A stretch of 64,000 bases of DNA, taken from Rahnella aquatilis CIP 78.65 = ATCC 33071 (lineage in GTDB: Bacteria; Pseudomonadota; Gammaproteobacteria; Enterobacterales; Enterobacteriaceae). Of the stretch, positions 8,887-18,732 are shown piece by piece. The stretch lies in assembly GCF_000241955.1 (NCBI RefSeq), contig NC_016818.1:3224001-3288000 (forward strand), in the 5' to 3' direction. Positions within the stretch are counted from its first letter, which is position 1. Each line of letters starts with the position of its first letter. The position numbers and the translations under genes were made by a program. A model generated the notes under the pieces. It had not been told where the DNA came from and searched no databases. It was given only the letters and a program-made list of their open reading frames with translations.

Positions 8887-9173
8887 TCATAGTGCTGTAC
8901 TGGTGATAGGTAGTACATTCCCTCTTCTTTCTTTTTGGAAACGCCGAAGCTCCCCCTTAGTGAAATTGTGTCCCTTATAGGCAGACTTCCCTAAATCACT
9001 TTCCAGCAATTCGTAGTCATTTGGATCAAGCTCATAACCTAAGCCAGCAGGCAGGGACGCTTCAGAAAGAAAATCCATTACAGTGTTAATCTGACGCTCA
9101 ATCCCATAACCCGCTTGCTGCTGCAAGCTACTGATACGAGTGTATAAATAAGACTTAATTTTTTTATCGCCAT
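8887..9173 (-). pseudogene. Serine recombinase (resolvase/invertase) remnant, frameshifted and truncated
   Basis: The minus-strand frame reads SYLYTRISSLQQQAGYGIER and later SDLGKSAYKGHNFTKGELRRF, matching the N-terminal catalytic domain of large serine recombinases (YxRISS with the nucleophile serine; the DxGxSAxKG...GELxxF block). An ATG at 9173 with ribosome site GAGGG starts MAIKK, but in a different frame. Adding one base to the 7-A tract (9159-9165) joins MAIKK to IKSYLYTRISS, so a 1-base loss broke the gene. The frame stops after about 95 residues, so the rest is lost as well. Confidence 0.72.
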
Positions 9174-9239
9174 TTTTTTTACCCTCGGCAAACTTGGTCT
9201 ATCCTTCACTAATCATCCAAAATGATTACAGGAGAAAGT

Positions 9240-9647
9240 ATGTCATTATACGCGACGCTGGAAGAAGCTATTGATGCCGCCCGCGAAGAATTCCTTGAAG
9301 CCGCGCAGGATCGGATCCATGACGACGAAGAGCCAATTCCGGACCAGTTTAATCTGCAGAAATACATCATGCAGGATGGCGACGTGATGTGGCAGGCAGA
9401 ATTCCTCAACGGTGAAGGGGATTCCATCGAGGCCCTGACGTTCCGCAGCGGGGCGGCGGCGCAGGCCATCTTTGATGAGGATTATGATCTGATTGAGCTT
9501 GAAGAAGAGTGGCAGGAAGAAGCCACGCTGTATGAATGGGATGAAGGTGAGTACCAGCATGAACCCCCGCTGGATACTGAAGAAGGTAAAGCGGCAGTTG
9601 AAGAATGGGACGATGAAGACGAATATCCGGGTCGTGATATCGACTAA
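9240..9647 (+). CDS. msyB: MsyB acidic protein
   Basis: 135-residue, extremely acidic cytoplasmic protein homologous to E. coli MsyB, found as a multicopy suppressor of secY and secA temperature-sensitive defects. The N-terminus YATLEEAIDAAREEFL and the tail EWDEGEYQHEPPLDTEEG are conserved. The ATG at 9240 has AGGAGA 4 bases upstream; the in-frame ATG at 9222 has none. Convergent with yceK and 6 bases from its end, as in E. coli. Confidence 0.93.
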   Translation: MSLYATLEEAIDAAREEFLEAAQDRIHDDEEPIPDQFNLQKYIMQDGDVMWQAEFLNGEGDSIEALTFRSGAAAQAIFDEDYDLIELEEEWQEEATLYEWDEGEYQHEPPLDTEEGKAAVEEWDDEDEYPGRDID

Positions 9648-9653
9648 GTTATT

Positions 9654-9899
9654 CTATTCATAAGGCCCGTGGCGGGCGTCAACCGGCAGCATGAAAGTGT
9701 CGACAATCATCGACAGCGGGACATCGATGACAGTGACATAACGCCACGGGCTGTCCCGTAAATCCCACTGCACACCGGGATAATACTGGTTGCCATGCCC
9801 TTGTCCCGGCACGGTCCGGCTGATAATACTGCCACAGCCGGTCAGTAGCGTCGCCAGTAAAGCCAGCACACATCCGCGAAAAACAACCCGATTAATCAC
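9654..9899 (-). CDS. yceK: YceK lipoprotein
   Basis: 81-residue DUF1375 lipoprotein. A lipobox LLTGC places the lipidated cysteine at residue 22, and GSIISRTVPGQGHGNQYYPG is almost identical to E. coli YceK. Serine/glycine after the cysteine suggests outer-membrane sorting. Function is unknown. The order opgGH-yceK-msyB is conserved from E. coli. Confidence 0.92.
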   Translation of the reverse strand: MINRVVFRGCVLALLATLLTGCGSIISRTVPGQGHGNQYYPGVQWDLRDSPWRYVTVIDVPLSMIVDTFMLPVDARHGPYE

Positions 9900-10039
9900 T
9901 CACCCAACCTGTCGATTCAATTCAAAAGAAGCCCATTCAGGAGCGCTGACAGCTTATCACGCACAGCGTCTGCCTTATGTTAAGGCAAGGTAAAAATCCT
10001 GCGCTACCGGCTAAAGAGTAACCCGCTTTCATCACAAAG

Positions 10040-10076
10040 AAAACGGGCAGCATGTTTTCACATACTGCCCGTTTTT
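10040..10076. terminator. Terminator downstream of opgH
   Basis: AAAACGGGCAG pairs with CTGCCCGTTTT with extra CATG pairing inside. T runs occur on both strands, stronger on plus. It lies 20 bases beyond the opgH stop and before yceK. Confidence 0.85.
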
Positions 10077-10095
10077 TATTCACTCAATGTCATGA

Positions 10096-12678
10096 TCAGG
10101 CGGATTTAACTTCCAGCGTCTGAGTGACAGGGAATGCCTGTACATTGCGAGGTAGTTTCTCGTAGTAATCACTCCAGACCTGCTGATCCGGTTGCGTCCA
10201 CACCGCAGAGTGTAAACGCGCCATCAGCACCGGATCACTCAGCAGGATCAGACGATCCGCCTTGCCCAGATCCTTAGGACCGGTTTTCAGCGCATGCTCC
10301 AGATGAGCACGACGGCCGTTTTCTACCGTTTCACGCAACAGGTGACGGGATGTTGCCATCGCCGTGGCCAGTGCGTTGAAGCCCGGATCGAAGACCGCAT
10401 GCATAAAGCCATTTTGCAGCTTACGCGAACGGTTCAGCGTCAGGTATTCCTCGGTAGCCACCAGTTCACGTGGAGGATCGTATTCTTCCGGGATCAGGAA
10501 CAGTTTGGCCTTCTTACTCTTAATCCCCAGCGTTGCACGGCTCGACAGTACGGAGACGATTGGCGACAGGATCAGGGAGAAGACGATTGGCGCAAGCCAC
10601 CACAGGAAACGCAAGTCCAGCCACGCCATACCGGCAGCCCAGACCGCACCCAGCAACAGCTGAGAACCGTGACGTTTAAAGGCTTCGCCCCACGGCGTAT
10701 CATCATCATCACGCTGCGGTGAGTTCCAGACCACTTCCCACCCCAGAAACGCGCTGACCACGAAGACGGTGTGGAACAACATACGCACCGGTGCCAGCAA
10801 TACTGAGAACAGCATTTCGAGGAACATGGAAATCAGCAGACGGAATGCACCACCAAACTGTTTCGCTCCCTTCGCCCAGATGAGCACAATACTCAGCAGT
10901 TTTGGCAGGAACAGCAACACCATGGTCGTCGAGAACAAGGCTATCGCCAGTTCAGGACGCCACTGCGGCCACACCGGGAACAACTGACGGGGTTGCAGGA
11001 AATACTGTGGCTCCATCAGCGTGTGCACGACCTGCAATGCGGTAGACAAGGCCAGGAAGGTAAACCACAACGGTGCCGACAGGTAAGACATCACACCGGT
11101 CAGGAACACCGCACGGTGAACCGGGTGCATTCCTTTCACCAGGAACAGGCGGAAGTTCATCAGGTTACCGTGGCACCAGCGACGGTCACGTTTCAGCTCG
11201 TCGAGCAGGTTCGGTGGCAACTCTTCATAACTGCCCGGCAGATCATAAGCAATCCACACGCCCCAGCCCGCACGACGCATCAGCGCAGCTTCCACAAAGT
11301 CGTGAGACATGATGGAACCGGCAAAGGAACCTTCACCGGGCAATGGCGCAAGCGCACAGTGCTCAATAAACGGTTTCACACGGATAATGGCGTTATGGCC
11401 CCAGTAATGGGATTCGCCCAACTGCCAGAAATGCAGACCGGCGGTAAACAGCGGGCCGTAAACACGGGTCGCAAATTGCTGGCAACGTGCATACAGCGTA
11501 TCCATACCTGACGCTTTTGGCGCAGACTGAATAATACCGGCATTCGGGTTGGCATCCATCAGACGGGCCAGACCGGTCAGACATTCACCACTCATGACGC
11601 TGTCGGCATCGAGAATAACCATATAGGCATATTCCCCGCCCCAGCGACGGCACCAGTCATCAATGTTACCGCTTTTACGTTTCACACGACGGCGGCGGCG
11701 GCGATAGAAAATACGTCCATGACCTTCAACGTCGCGGCACACTTCCATCCAGGCTTTTTGTTCCGCTACGCAGATATCCGGATCGTAACTGTCACTCAGC
11801 ACGTAGATATCAAACTGATCCAAATCTCCCGTCGCTTTGACTGATTCATACGTTGCACGCAGGCCCGCGAAAACGCGCTCCACGTCTTCGTTACAAATCG
11901 GCATGATCAATGCGGTACGGTTGTTCGGATTCAGCGGCTCATTACCTTTCGTCGAAGCGGTAATGCTGTATTTGTCCCGACCAATGAGCAATTGTAAAAA
12001 GCCCATCAGTGCCGTCCAGAAACCGGCCGACACCCAACAGAACAGAATGGCGAACAGCACCAGGATCCCGGTCTGTAAGACGTAAGGCAGCAATTGCAGA
12101 ACCGACTGTTGCCAGTCCTGGTTCAACATATCGCTGGGATCGATGAGCGCCCAACCCTGATACGGCAGAATGGTTTTCATATACCAGGTGGCGATCGCCG
12201 TCTGCACCAGCATCAGAACCAGCAGGATATAACGACGCACAGAACCGGCATGACGCCAGCGTTTTTCCGACTCGGGCATTTCTGATGTGGCGTGACGCGA
12301 AACTGCGCTGCGCCCCATCAGGTTGTCCCAGAAACGCCCGACCGGGTTGGTGCGCCAGACATCAGGGAACATGCTGGAACGTTTAACCGGTGGCATGGCG
12401 CTGGCAATCGTGCGCCCTTCATTATCGACTTCGTCTAACGTGCCCTTTTCAAGGGCATCAGGCCAGCTTGCGCCGACGCGGGCTTTCACTGACACCAAGG
12501 GCGCATCAGGATTGGCCGCATCAACCGTGGTCGTCACATCACCGCCTAAGCGGTGATGTACGGTAGCAAAAGCCTGCTCCGGCTCAGCGGGAAGCTGCTG
12601 AGAGAGCGCCGCTTTCTGTTCATCAGTAAGCGGCAAAGCTTCTACATAATCTTGAGTAGAGTGCGTTGACTTATTCAT
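10096..12678 (-). CDS. opgH: Glucans biosynthesis glucosyltransferase H
   Basis: 860-residue inner-membrane family-2 glycosyltransferase (E. coli OpgH/MdoH has 847) that polymerises glucose from UDP-glucose into the beta-1,2 backbone of osmoregulated periplasmic glucans. Catalytic markers are [21 protein letters not shown] and RRWCHGN. Several helices flank the domain on both sides. The N-terminal soluble region corresponds to the part that in E. coli also binds FtsZ. The start ATG at 12678 shares the 8-base overlap ATGAATAA with the opgG stop, as in E. coli; the upstream extension to 12708 is unlikely. Confidence 0.95.
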   Translation of the reverse strand: MNKSTHSTQDYVEALPLTDEQKAALSQQLPAEPEQAFATVHHRLGGDVTTTVDAANPDAPLVSVKARVGASWPDALEKGTLDEVDNEGRTIASAMPPVKRSSMFPDVWRTNPVGRFWDNLMGRSAVSRHATSEMPESEKRWRHAGSVRRYILLVLMLVQTAIATWYMKTILPYQGWALIDPSDMLNQDWQQSVLQLLPYVLQTGILVLFAILFCWVSAGFWTALMGFLQLLIGRDKYSITASTKGNEPLNPNNRTALIMPICNEDVERVFAGLRATYESVKATGDLDQFDIYVLSDSYDPDICVAEQKAWMEVCRDVEGHGRIFYRRRRRRVKRKSGNIDDWCRRWGGEYAYMVILDADSVMSGECLTGLARLMDANPNAGIIQSAPKASGMDTLYARCQQFATRVYGPLFTAGLHFWQLGESHYWGHNAIIRVKPFIEHCALAPLPGEGSFAGSIMSHDFVEAALMRRAGWGVWIAYDLPGSYEELPPNLLDELKRDRRWCHGNLMNFRLFLVKGMHPVHRAVFLTGVMSYLSAPLWFTFLALSTALQVVHTLMEPQYFLQPRQLFPVWPQWRPELAIALFSTTMVLLFLPKLLSIVLIWAKGAKQFGGAFRLLISMFLEMLFSVLLAPVRMLFHTVFVVSAFLGWEVVWNSPQRDDDDTPWGEAFKRHGSQLLLGAVWAAGMAWLDLRFLWWLAPIVFSLILSPIVSVLSSRATLGIKSKKAKLFLIPEEYDPPRELVATEEYLTLNRSRKLQNGFMHAVFDPGFNALATAMATSRHLLRETVENGRRAHLEHALKTGPKDLGKADRLILLSDPVLMARLHSAVWTQPDQQVWSDYYEKLPRNVQAFPVTQTLEVKSA

Positions 12679-14239
12679 TTGCAGGCAGCTGATAGCTCCA
12701 GGTTTCACTCAGAGTTTTATCGCCATTGGCCAGAGAAGCGCGCATTTCGATCGCCTTCTTAGGATCCTTCACTTTCAGGCGCAGCGTCAGACGCCAGCCT
12801 TTCGTTACAGGATTATAGCGTACGGAGTTTTCAACCAGATCACCGTTGTCGCCCACGCTGACCTGAGATACCACCGGCGTGTCGCTCTTCAGTGCTTTCA
12901 GGTTTGGACCGACGAAGTCGACCAGGAAAGCCACGCTGCCATCTGGTTCACGGATCAGATTCGACTGTTTCACATCACCAGTAGAGCGCATGGTACGTTC
13001 AACCCACGCCAGATCAGGAGAGTGCAATTTCTCTTCTTCACGGGTGAAATGTAAACGATAGTTCAGGCTCAGCGGTTTACCCGCATCAGGCAGTTGATCA
13101 GGGGTCCAGAATGCCACAACATTGTCGTTGGTTTCATCCGCAGTCGGGATTTCTACCAGCTCAACTTTTCCTTTACCCCAGTCGCCTTTGGTCTCAACCC
13201 AGCCGCTCGGACGCAGGTCATAACGATCATCCAGGTCTTCAAAGTTAGAGAAACTGCGACCACGTTGCAGCAGACCGAAGCCTTTCGGGTTCTCCATAGA
13301 GAACTGGCTGACGGCAAGGTGTTTCGGATTATTCAGCGGACGCCAGATCCATTCACCGTTACCGGCGTGGATAGACAGACCGTTGGAATCATGCAGCGCC
13401 GGACGGTAGTTCAGCACCGGCGAAGGCTGGTTTGCGCCAAACAGGAACATGCTGGTTAAAGGAGCCACGCCCAGTTTGCCGACTTTATCGCGCAGATAAA
13501 CCTGAGACTGCACGTCAACCGTTGCTTCTTTACCCGGATAAACGTCCAGACGATAAGCACCGGTCGCACGCGGGGAATCCAGCAAAGCATAAATGACTAA
13601 ATGCTTTTCATCCGGATTAGGACGTTCGATCCAGAATTCACGAAAACGTGGAAACTCTTCGCCGGAAGCCAGTGCAGTGTCGATCGCCAGACCACGGGCA
13701 GACAAGCCATAAACCTGGCCTTTACCGATGACGCGGAAGTAGCTGGCACCCAGCACACTCATAATTTCATCATCTTTGTCGGCTTTATTAATGGGATAAA
13801 GCACTTTGAAGCCGGCAAAGCCGAGATTTTTCACTGAGTCAGCGTCATGCTTGACGTTGCCAAAGTTGAAGTAGTCCGGGCTGTATTTGATTTCTTTGAC
13901 TGAATCAGCCGTCACTTCGTTGATTTTCACCGGAGTGTCGAAGTACATCCCCTGATGGTAAAACTCAAGCTTGAAAGGCGTATTCAGGTTTTTCCAGTAC
14001 GCTTTGTCATGATTGAATTGAATTTGTTGGTAATCTGCGAATTTGAGATCGCGGAACTGAGACGGAAGATTGCTTTTCGGCGCTTCGTAACCTTTATCGG
14101 CTAACGCCTTCGCTTGTTTGGCAACATCATCTATAGAAAAAGCCCAGGCAGATGAGGTGAACATGGTCATCAACACTGCGGCACTTAGCAAACGGACTTT
14201 GATCATACGTGACCCTATGGAAAAATTTTTATCCGACAC
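12671..14239 (-). CDS. opgG: Glucans biosynthesis protein G, periplasmic
   Basis: Periplasmic two-domain protein required for branched osmoregulated glucans; OpgG/OpgD proteins have been assigned to the GH186 beta-1,2-glucanase family. Highly similar to E. coli MdoG throughout. The signal peptide ends SSAWA before FSIDDVAKQ. Two starts are possible: GTG at 14239 with a strong AAGGAG 5 bases upstream (522 residues), or ATG at 14206 (511 residues, the E. coli length) with a weaker AGGG. I give the first for its ribosome site. First gene of opgGH; divergent from opgC over 295 bases. Confidence 0.93.
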   Translation of the reverse strand: MSDKNFSIGSRMIKVRLLSAAVLMTMFTSSAWAFSIDDVAKQAKALADKGYEAPKSNLPSQFRDLKFADYQQIQFNHDKAYWKNLNTPFKLEFYHQGMYFDTPVKINEVTADSVKEIKYSPDYFNFGNVKHDADSVKNLGFAGFKVLYPINKADKDDEIMSVLGASYFRVIGKGQVYGLSARGLAIDTALASGEEFPRFREFWIERPNPDEKHLVIYALLDSPRATGAYRLDVYPGKEATVDVQSQVYLRDKVGKLGVAPLTSMFLFGANQPSPVLNYRPALHDSNGLSIHAGNGEWIWRPLNNPKHLAVSQFSMENPKGFGLLQRGRSFSNFEDLDDRYDLRPSGWVETKGDWGKGKVELVEIPTADETNDNVVAFWTPDQLPDAGKPLSLNYRLHFTREEEKLHSPDLAWVERTMRSTGDVKQSNLIREPDGSVAFLVDFVGPNLKALKSDTPVVSQVSVGDNGDLVENSVRYNPVTKGWRLTLRLKVKDPKKAIEMRASLANGDKTLSETWSYQLPANE

Positions 14240-14534
14240 CTTGTCTCCTTTATGCGCGCTTCATTCATTGTAACTATTTTAAGGGAAGTGTCAGGTTTCC
14301 GACAACTTGAGCAGTCGATGGTTCATCCATTGATGAACCGTTTAAGCGCAACAGGGTACAAGGATATCAATTCGTTGAAACTCCGGCTATGGAAACTTGT
14401 CCTATAACAAAGCATGTTTTAAGGTTAGAAACTAAACTAATGTCAACGATGGTCATTTTTGCTTACGTGCGAAATTAGCCTTAAAGACAAATTACGCTCT
14501 AAAATTAGGATGAGCTACTTACAACGGATACGTA

Positions 14535-15719
14535 ATGACACAGCCAAAACCACAACGTGAGTTTTTCTTAGACTCCATCCGCGCATATTTGATGCTGCTG
14601 GGTATTCCTTTCCATATATCATTGATTTACTCCAGCCATATCTGGGCGGTAAACAGTGCAATACCCTCTGACGGCCTGACGATATTCAATGATGTTATCC
14701 ATGCCTTCCGTATGCAGGTATTCTTTGTTATCTCCGGCTATTTCTCTTATATGCTGTATGAGCGCTATGACCCGCAGCAGTGGCTGAAGGTGCGCCTGGA
14801 GCGGGTCGCCATTCCGCTGGCGGCAGCCTTCCCGCTGATCACGATCCCACAACTCTATTTCCTGATGAAATTCACCAGCAAATTTTCTGACTGGAATAAT
14901 CTGGATTTTTATCAAAAAATTAACGTTACCGTCTGGGAACTGGTCTCGCATTTATGGTTCCTGTTAACCCTGGTCATTCTCACCAGCATTTGCTTTTACC
15001 TTTTCAAATTTATTAAAGAAATTAAGACTAGTCGTATTCAAATAATAAAAAGCCGGACAAACAGCTTAGGAAAACTCTCAATTATATTTCTTTTTATCGG
15101 TTTAATTTACGCGGCATTTAACAGAAGCCTGTATCTTTTCGCACCGAATTTACTTTCCAATGGTGCGTTTAATTTCATCGTCATGCAGACGTTGTTTTAT
15201 CTGCCGTTTTTCATCCTGGGCGCACTTGCTTATAAATTCTCCTGGCTGAAAGAACTGTTTCTGAAACCGTCGGCCACCGCCGGGGTAGTCAGCATTTTCC
15301 TGTTCGCCGCTTACATGTTCAATCAACATGTCAATACACCACAACTGTACTCGATGGAAATCGATGCCATTATCACCACCCTGCTCGGGTTCCTGATGGT
15401 CAATGTGGTGTTTTCATTCAGCCATTATTTACTGAATTTCCAGGCACCGTGGATCACCTATCTGGTCAACTCGTCCTTGTTTATCTATCTGATCCATCAC
15501 CCTTTAACGCTGATTTATGGTGCGTTTATTACACCGAAAATTCACAGCGACTGGCTGGGATTCTGGCTGGGGCTGGTGTTTGTATTCGGTATCGCCTTTT
15601 TGCTGTATGAAGTGCATAAACGCATCCCGATCCTGCGGTTCCTGTTCTCAGGCAAACCACAGCATCCGGCGAAAAAAGCGCCTTCAGATGCCAATCAGCC
15701 ACAAAATCAGACATCCTGA
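14535..15719 (+). CDS. opgC: Glucans biosynthesis protein C (succinyltransferase)
   Basis: 394-residue inner-membrane protein of the acyltransferase-3 family with about ten helices. In E. coli OpgC adds succinyl groups to periplasmic glucans. Conserved blocks FFLDSIRAYLMLLGIPFHISLIY at the N-terminus (catalytic-type His) and FRMQVFFVISGYFSYML are present. It reads divergently from opgGH, as in E. coli, so one intergenic region (14240-14534) drives all three genes; I see no clear operator in it. Confidence 0.94.
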   Translation: MTQPKPQREFFLDSIRAYLMLLGIPFHISLIYSSHIWAVNSAIPSDGLTIFNDVIHAFRMQVFFVISGYFSYMLYERYDPQQWLKVRLERVAIPLAAAFPLITIPQLYFLMKFTSKFSDWNNLDFYQKINVTVWELVSHLWFLLTLVILTSICFYLFKFIKEIKTSRIQIIKSRTNSLGKLSIIFLFIGLIYAAFNRSLYLFAPNLLSNGAFNFIVMQTLFYLPFFILGALAYKFSWLKELFLKPSATAGVVSIFLFAAYMFNQHVNTPQLYSMEIDAIITTLLGFLMVNVVFSFSHYLLNFQAPWITYLVNSSLFIYLIHHPLTLIYGAFITPKIHSDWLGFWLGLVFVFGIAFLLYEVHKRIPILRFLFSGKPQHPAKKAPSDANQPQNQTS

Positions 15720-15737
15720 ACCTGATTAAGCACGCAT

Positions 15738-15775
15738 AAAAAAGGCGACCCGGCATCAACAGGGTCGCCTTTTTG
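15738..15775. terminator. Bidirectional terminator between opgC and the efflux genes
   Basis: AAAAAAGGCGACCC pairs with GGGTCGCCTTTTTT around a 10-base loop, giving T runs on both strands between two convergent genes. Confidence 0.92.
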
Positions 15776-15791
15776 TTGCAAAATGCGTCGG

Positions 15792-16826
15792 TCAGCGTGT
15801 CGTTGTGTGGATCGTAGGGATCACTGACATGCCGACTTTCAGACGTTTCACATCCGGCTGATTGCTGTCGAGCACGATTTTAACCGCCAGACGCTGCACC
15901 ACTTTGGTGTAATTGCCGGTGGCATTGTCAGGAGAGATCGGCGAAAACGTCACGCCGGTGGCAGGCGAAATACTGTCCACCTTGCCTTTCAGTACCACTC
16001 CCGGCAAGGCATCGACTTTGATATCCACCGGCTGCTGCGGCTGCACATCGCCCAGCTGGGTTTCCAGATAATTCGCCACGATGTAAGCACTTTTCAACGG
16101 CACGACAACCAGAACGCGCGTGCCGGCGGCCACATATCCGCCAATACGCAGCGAACGCTGGCCGACGACGCCATCCACCGGCGCTGTAATTTCGGTATAA
16201 GAAAGATTCAGCTTCGCCTGCGCCAGTGCCGTTGCAGCTGAATCGATGGCCGCTTTCGCTTCTGCCTGTTCCGCTTTCAGTACATCAATCTGCTTTTCAG
16301 CGCCCAGAGCCGCAGCCATATCACTCTGCTGCGCAGCCAGTCTGGAACGTAAATTGGCATCAGACTCATCACGGGCATCGGCCGTGCCGGAGCCATTTTG
16401 CAGCAGGCGTTTATAACGGTCAGCACTCTGACGCGCATAAGCAATACTGGCTGCGTCGGCATTAACCAGCGCCTGTGCCTGCAAGATAGTCTGTTGTTGT
16501 TTCGCCAGTTGCGCGGTCAGGCTGAGCATCTGTGCATTCGCGGTTTCCAGATTGGCTTCTGCCGTCAGTACCGCATTGCGATAATCACGATCGTCGATTC
16601 GGGCAAGCACATCACCGGCCTTCACCGTCTGGTTATCCTGGACATAAACATCGGCAATGGTGCCGGAAATTCGCGGCGCGACCAGCGTGGAGTCAGCAGA
16701 AACAAAGGCATCATCAGTGACCGGTTGCGTGTTTCCGCTAAGTATCCGCAAGGCGATGACAACCAGCAATATCACTACCACAGCAGCACACAGCCAGCTC
16801 AGGCGGACAGGTGAGGTTTTTATCAT
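15792..16826 (-). CDS. EmrA-like HlyD-family periplasmic adaptor
   Basis: 344-residue membrane fusion protein: one N-terminal membrane anchor (about 10-28), a biotinyl-lipoyl half-motif (VAPRISGTIADVYVQDNQTVKAGD), a long alanine/glutamine-rich coiled-coil hairpin (about 85-200), then the second lipoyl half and beta barrel. Such proteins join an inner-membrane exporter to an outer-membrane TolC-type channel. The partner MFS gene lies 58 bases upstream in the same operon. No TolC homologue is nearby. Confidence 0.9.
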   Translation of the reverse strand: MIKTSPVRLSWLCAAVVVILLVVIALRILSGNTQPVTDDAFVSADSTLVAPRISGTIADVYVQDNQTVKAGDVLARIDDRDYRNAVLTAEANLETANAQMLSLTAQLAKQQQTILQAQALVNADAASIAYARQSADRYKRLLQNGSGTADARDESDANLRSRLAAQQSDMAAALGAEKQIDVLKAEQAEAKAAIDSAATALAQAKLNLSYTEITAPVDGVVGQRSLRIGGYVAAGTRVLVVVPLKSAYIVANYLETQLGDVQPQQPVDIKVDALPGVVLKGKVDSISPATGVTFSPISPDNATGNYTKVVQRLAVKIVLDSNQPDVKRLKVGMSVIPTIHTTTR

Positions 16827-16884
16827 AATGTTGTTCTCTCGTACTTTTCAGAGTGGAATACCACTGTTAATGGTGATGCGATAT

Positions 16885-18486
16885 TCAGGGACGTTTAACC
16901 AGGGACTGAGGCGGATAGGTGCGTTTAGGCAAAATGGCGACCAGCAATATCAGGGAGAATGCCAGCCCGATGATCACCATGTAGGCGTCCGATATTCCCA
17001 GCACCAGCGCCTGCTGTCTCACCCCTTTAGAAAACCGGGTGAGGACTTCTGTCGAAATCTCCGTGCCACTGCCGTTCAGCGGGGCCAGGAAGCTGCTGTC
17101 GCCGCCATAAGGCTGGGAGAGCAGGTAACTCACGCTACCGGCGTGATTGAGCAAAACATTGGAATGAAATTGCTCGCGGTGGCTGACAAAAACGGCCAGC
17201 AGAGAACCGCCCGTCACGCTGCCCAGCCCGCGGGTCGTATTAAACATCGCCGAGGCAAAAGGCCCTTCCTGTGGCTGTACCACACTGGTCGCGCTCATCA
17301 GGATCGGCAATACCGCCATCGGTTGCCCGAAAGCCTGCATAACCTGAATCAGATAGAAATTGTCGCGCGCCCAGGTGCCGGTAAGTTGCGTTCCCCAATA
17401 ACAGGAAAAACCCACCAGCCCTAAACCACAGGCCAGCACCCAGCGGCTGTCAATCCAGCGCATGGTCAGCACAAAAGCGATAAGCGGGGCGAGTAATAAC
17501 TGCGGTAAACCGATAGTCAGCGCCAGCGGTCCGACCTGTACGGCACGAAATCCTCCGACCTGCTCCATATAACTGGCTGGCAAAGCAGAACCGGATAAGA
17601 AGAGAAACATCAGGGCGAACAGCGTGATTAACCCGTGCGCCAGATTATGTCTTCTCAGCATTTGTAATTTGAACAAGGGCAACGGGTGATGCCATTCGTT
17701 GACCAGGAAAACAGTCAGTAAGCCAAGCGCCGTGAAAAACATCAGCGTAATCAGCGGGGAACTGAACCAGTCGAGGCGTTCCCCCTGCTGCAAGGCCAGC
17801 AGCAGTAAAGTTACCCCGCTCGTGCCGGTCAGCATGCCGACGACATCCATTTGCCGGAAACGCTCAAAACGCGGCGGATCCTGCGGCAGCCCGTGGGCGA
17901 TCATCACTACCGCCAGCAGACAGGGTGGGATCACCTGCCAGAACACCCACTCCCAGCCAACATAATCGGTCCAGATGGCCGCCAGTGAAGTCGCCATATT
18001 GGGCCCAAACGTGGCCGTCAGCGCATAAGCACTCAGTCCGTATAACTTGTATTGCGGCGGCATAAAACGCAGGGCTGACGTCATCAGTAACGGTGGCAAA
18101 GCGCCACCAAAAATGCCCTGGACTGCACGCAGTGCAATGAATACCGGCAAATTCGGGGCATAGGGCAAAATGGCGGCGAGGAGCACAAAACTCAGCGTCA
18201 CAAACACGGTGAAACGACGCAGTGAAAAGGTCATGGCAAACCACGGTGCCAGCATCATTGCTGAAACTTCCGCAGCCTGATACGCACCAATCAGCCATGA
18301 GCCCTCGTCTGTGCTGATGCTAAGCGCGCCACGAACATCGGCAAGCGCAATATCGGTAACACGGTCGTTAAGGCCCGAACACAATGAGGCGATTAAGACC
18401 CCCAATAGCCCGATAACCAGCCTTAAAGTAAAAGGGGGCGGCACGGGCAGCGCAGCAGCGGGCCCCATCGTGATTGTCTGATTCAT
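16885..18486 (-). CDS. EmrB-like DHA2-family multidrug MFS transporter
   Basis: About 533 residues with 14 predicted helices and DHA2-family features (LNDRVTDIALADVRGALS near helix 1; GGALPPLLMTSALRF). It should export toxic organic compounds with the HlyD partner downstream. GGAG sits 6 bases before the ATG at 18486; ATG at 18489 and GTG at 18498 are alternatives. It is divergent from an IclR-type regulator, which probably controls it. Substrates are unknown. E. coli EmrB is somewhat shorter and under MprA instead. Confidence 0.9.
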   Translation of the reverse strand: MNQTITMGPAAALPVPPPFTLRLVIGLLGVLIASLCSGLNDRVTDIALADVRGALSISTDEGSWLIGAYQAAEVSAMMLAPWFAMTFSLRRFTVFVTLSFVLLAAILPYAPNLPVFIALRAVQGIFGGALPPLLMTSALRFMPPQYKLYGLSAYALTATFGPNMATSLAAIWTDYVGWEWVFWQVIPPCLLAVVMIAHGLPQDPPRFERFRQMDVVGMLTGTSGVTLLLLALQQGERLDWFSSPLITLMFFTALGLLTVFLVNEWHHPLPLFKLQMLRRHNLAHGLITLFALMFLFLSGSALPASYMEQVGGFRAVQVGPLALTIGLPQLLLAPLIAFVLTMRWIDSRWVLACGLGLVGFSCYWGTQLTGTWARDNFYLIQVMQAFGQPMAVLPILMSATSVVQPQEGPFASAMFNTTRGLGSVTGGSLLAVFVSHREQFHSNVLLNHAGSVSYLLSQPYGGDSSFLAPLNGSGTEISTEVLTRFSKGVRQQALVLGISDAYMVIIGLAFSLILLVAILPKRTYPPQSLVKRP

Positions 18487-18583
18487 CATTAACTCCACCG
18501 CTTTATCGTTGCGGCGATAGGGAGAAGGCAGGCTTTGTGTCGCAGAAGTGCAAATAAGCGACCGGCGTCACATATATTTCGAT

Positions 18584-18644
18584 GCATTGCACCACATTGC
18601 GATACACTCAAAATACTATAATACGGTGCACTGTATTGCAATGC
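18584..18644. promoter_or_regulatory. Nested inverted repeats in the efflux/iclR divergent promoter
   Basis: CATTGCGATACA (18596-18607) faces TGTATTGCAATG (18632-18643) with 11 of 12 matching. GCATTGCA (18584-18591) with TGCAATGC (18637-18644) and TGCACC with GGTGCA form further pairs. Between them, reading minus, TTGCAA and TAGTAT are spaced 17 bases, a promoter for the efflux genes; TATAAT at 18617-18622 is a plus-strand -10. A regulator bound here would block both directions. Confidence 0.6.
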
Positions 18645-18732
18645 GATTAAAAATTGTTTTTCACCCATTGAGCCATTACATTGACCACTCAGGCTTATGG
18701 ACAGGATCACGCACCGAGATAAAGGAGAAATA

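Larger units (their letters stand above)
6520..9200. mobile_element. AT-rich accessory island with Hcp genes and recombinase remnant
   Basis: Between mdtG/VOC and msyB, which are neighbours in E. coli apart from small changes, lies about 2.7 kb of visibly AT-richer DNA. All its recognisable genes are on the minus strand: an orphan hcp, DUF1493, an STM2901-like gene, two small unknowns and a broken serine recombinase at the msyB edge. This is the composition of a small integrated element. I could not find clear direct repeats marking its ends, so boundaries are approximate. Confidence 0.6.

Noticed and set aside
8789..8980. 63-codon plus-strand frame in the island
   Set aside because: Overlaps the palindrome cluster and the recombinase remnant on the other strand; no ribosome site and no family.
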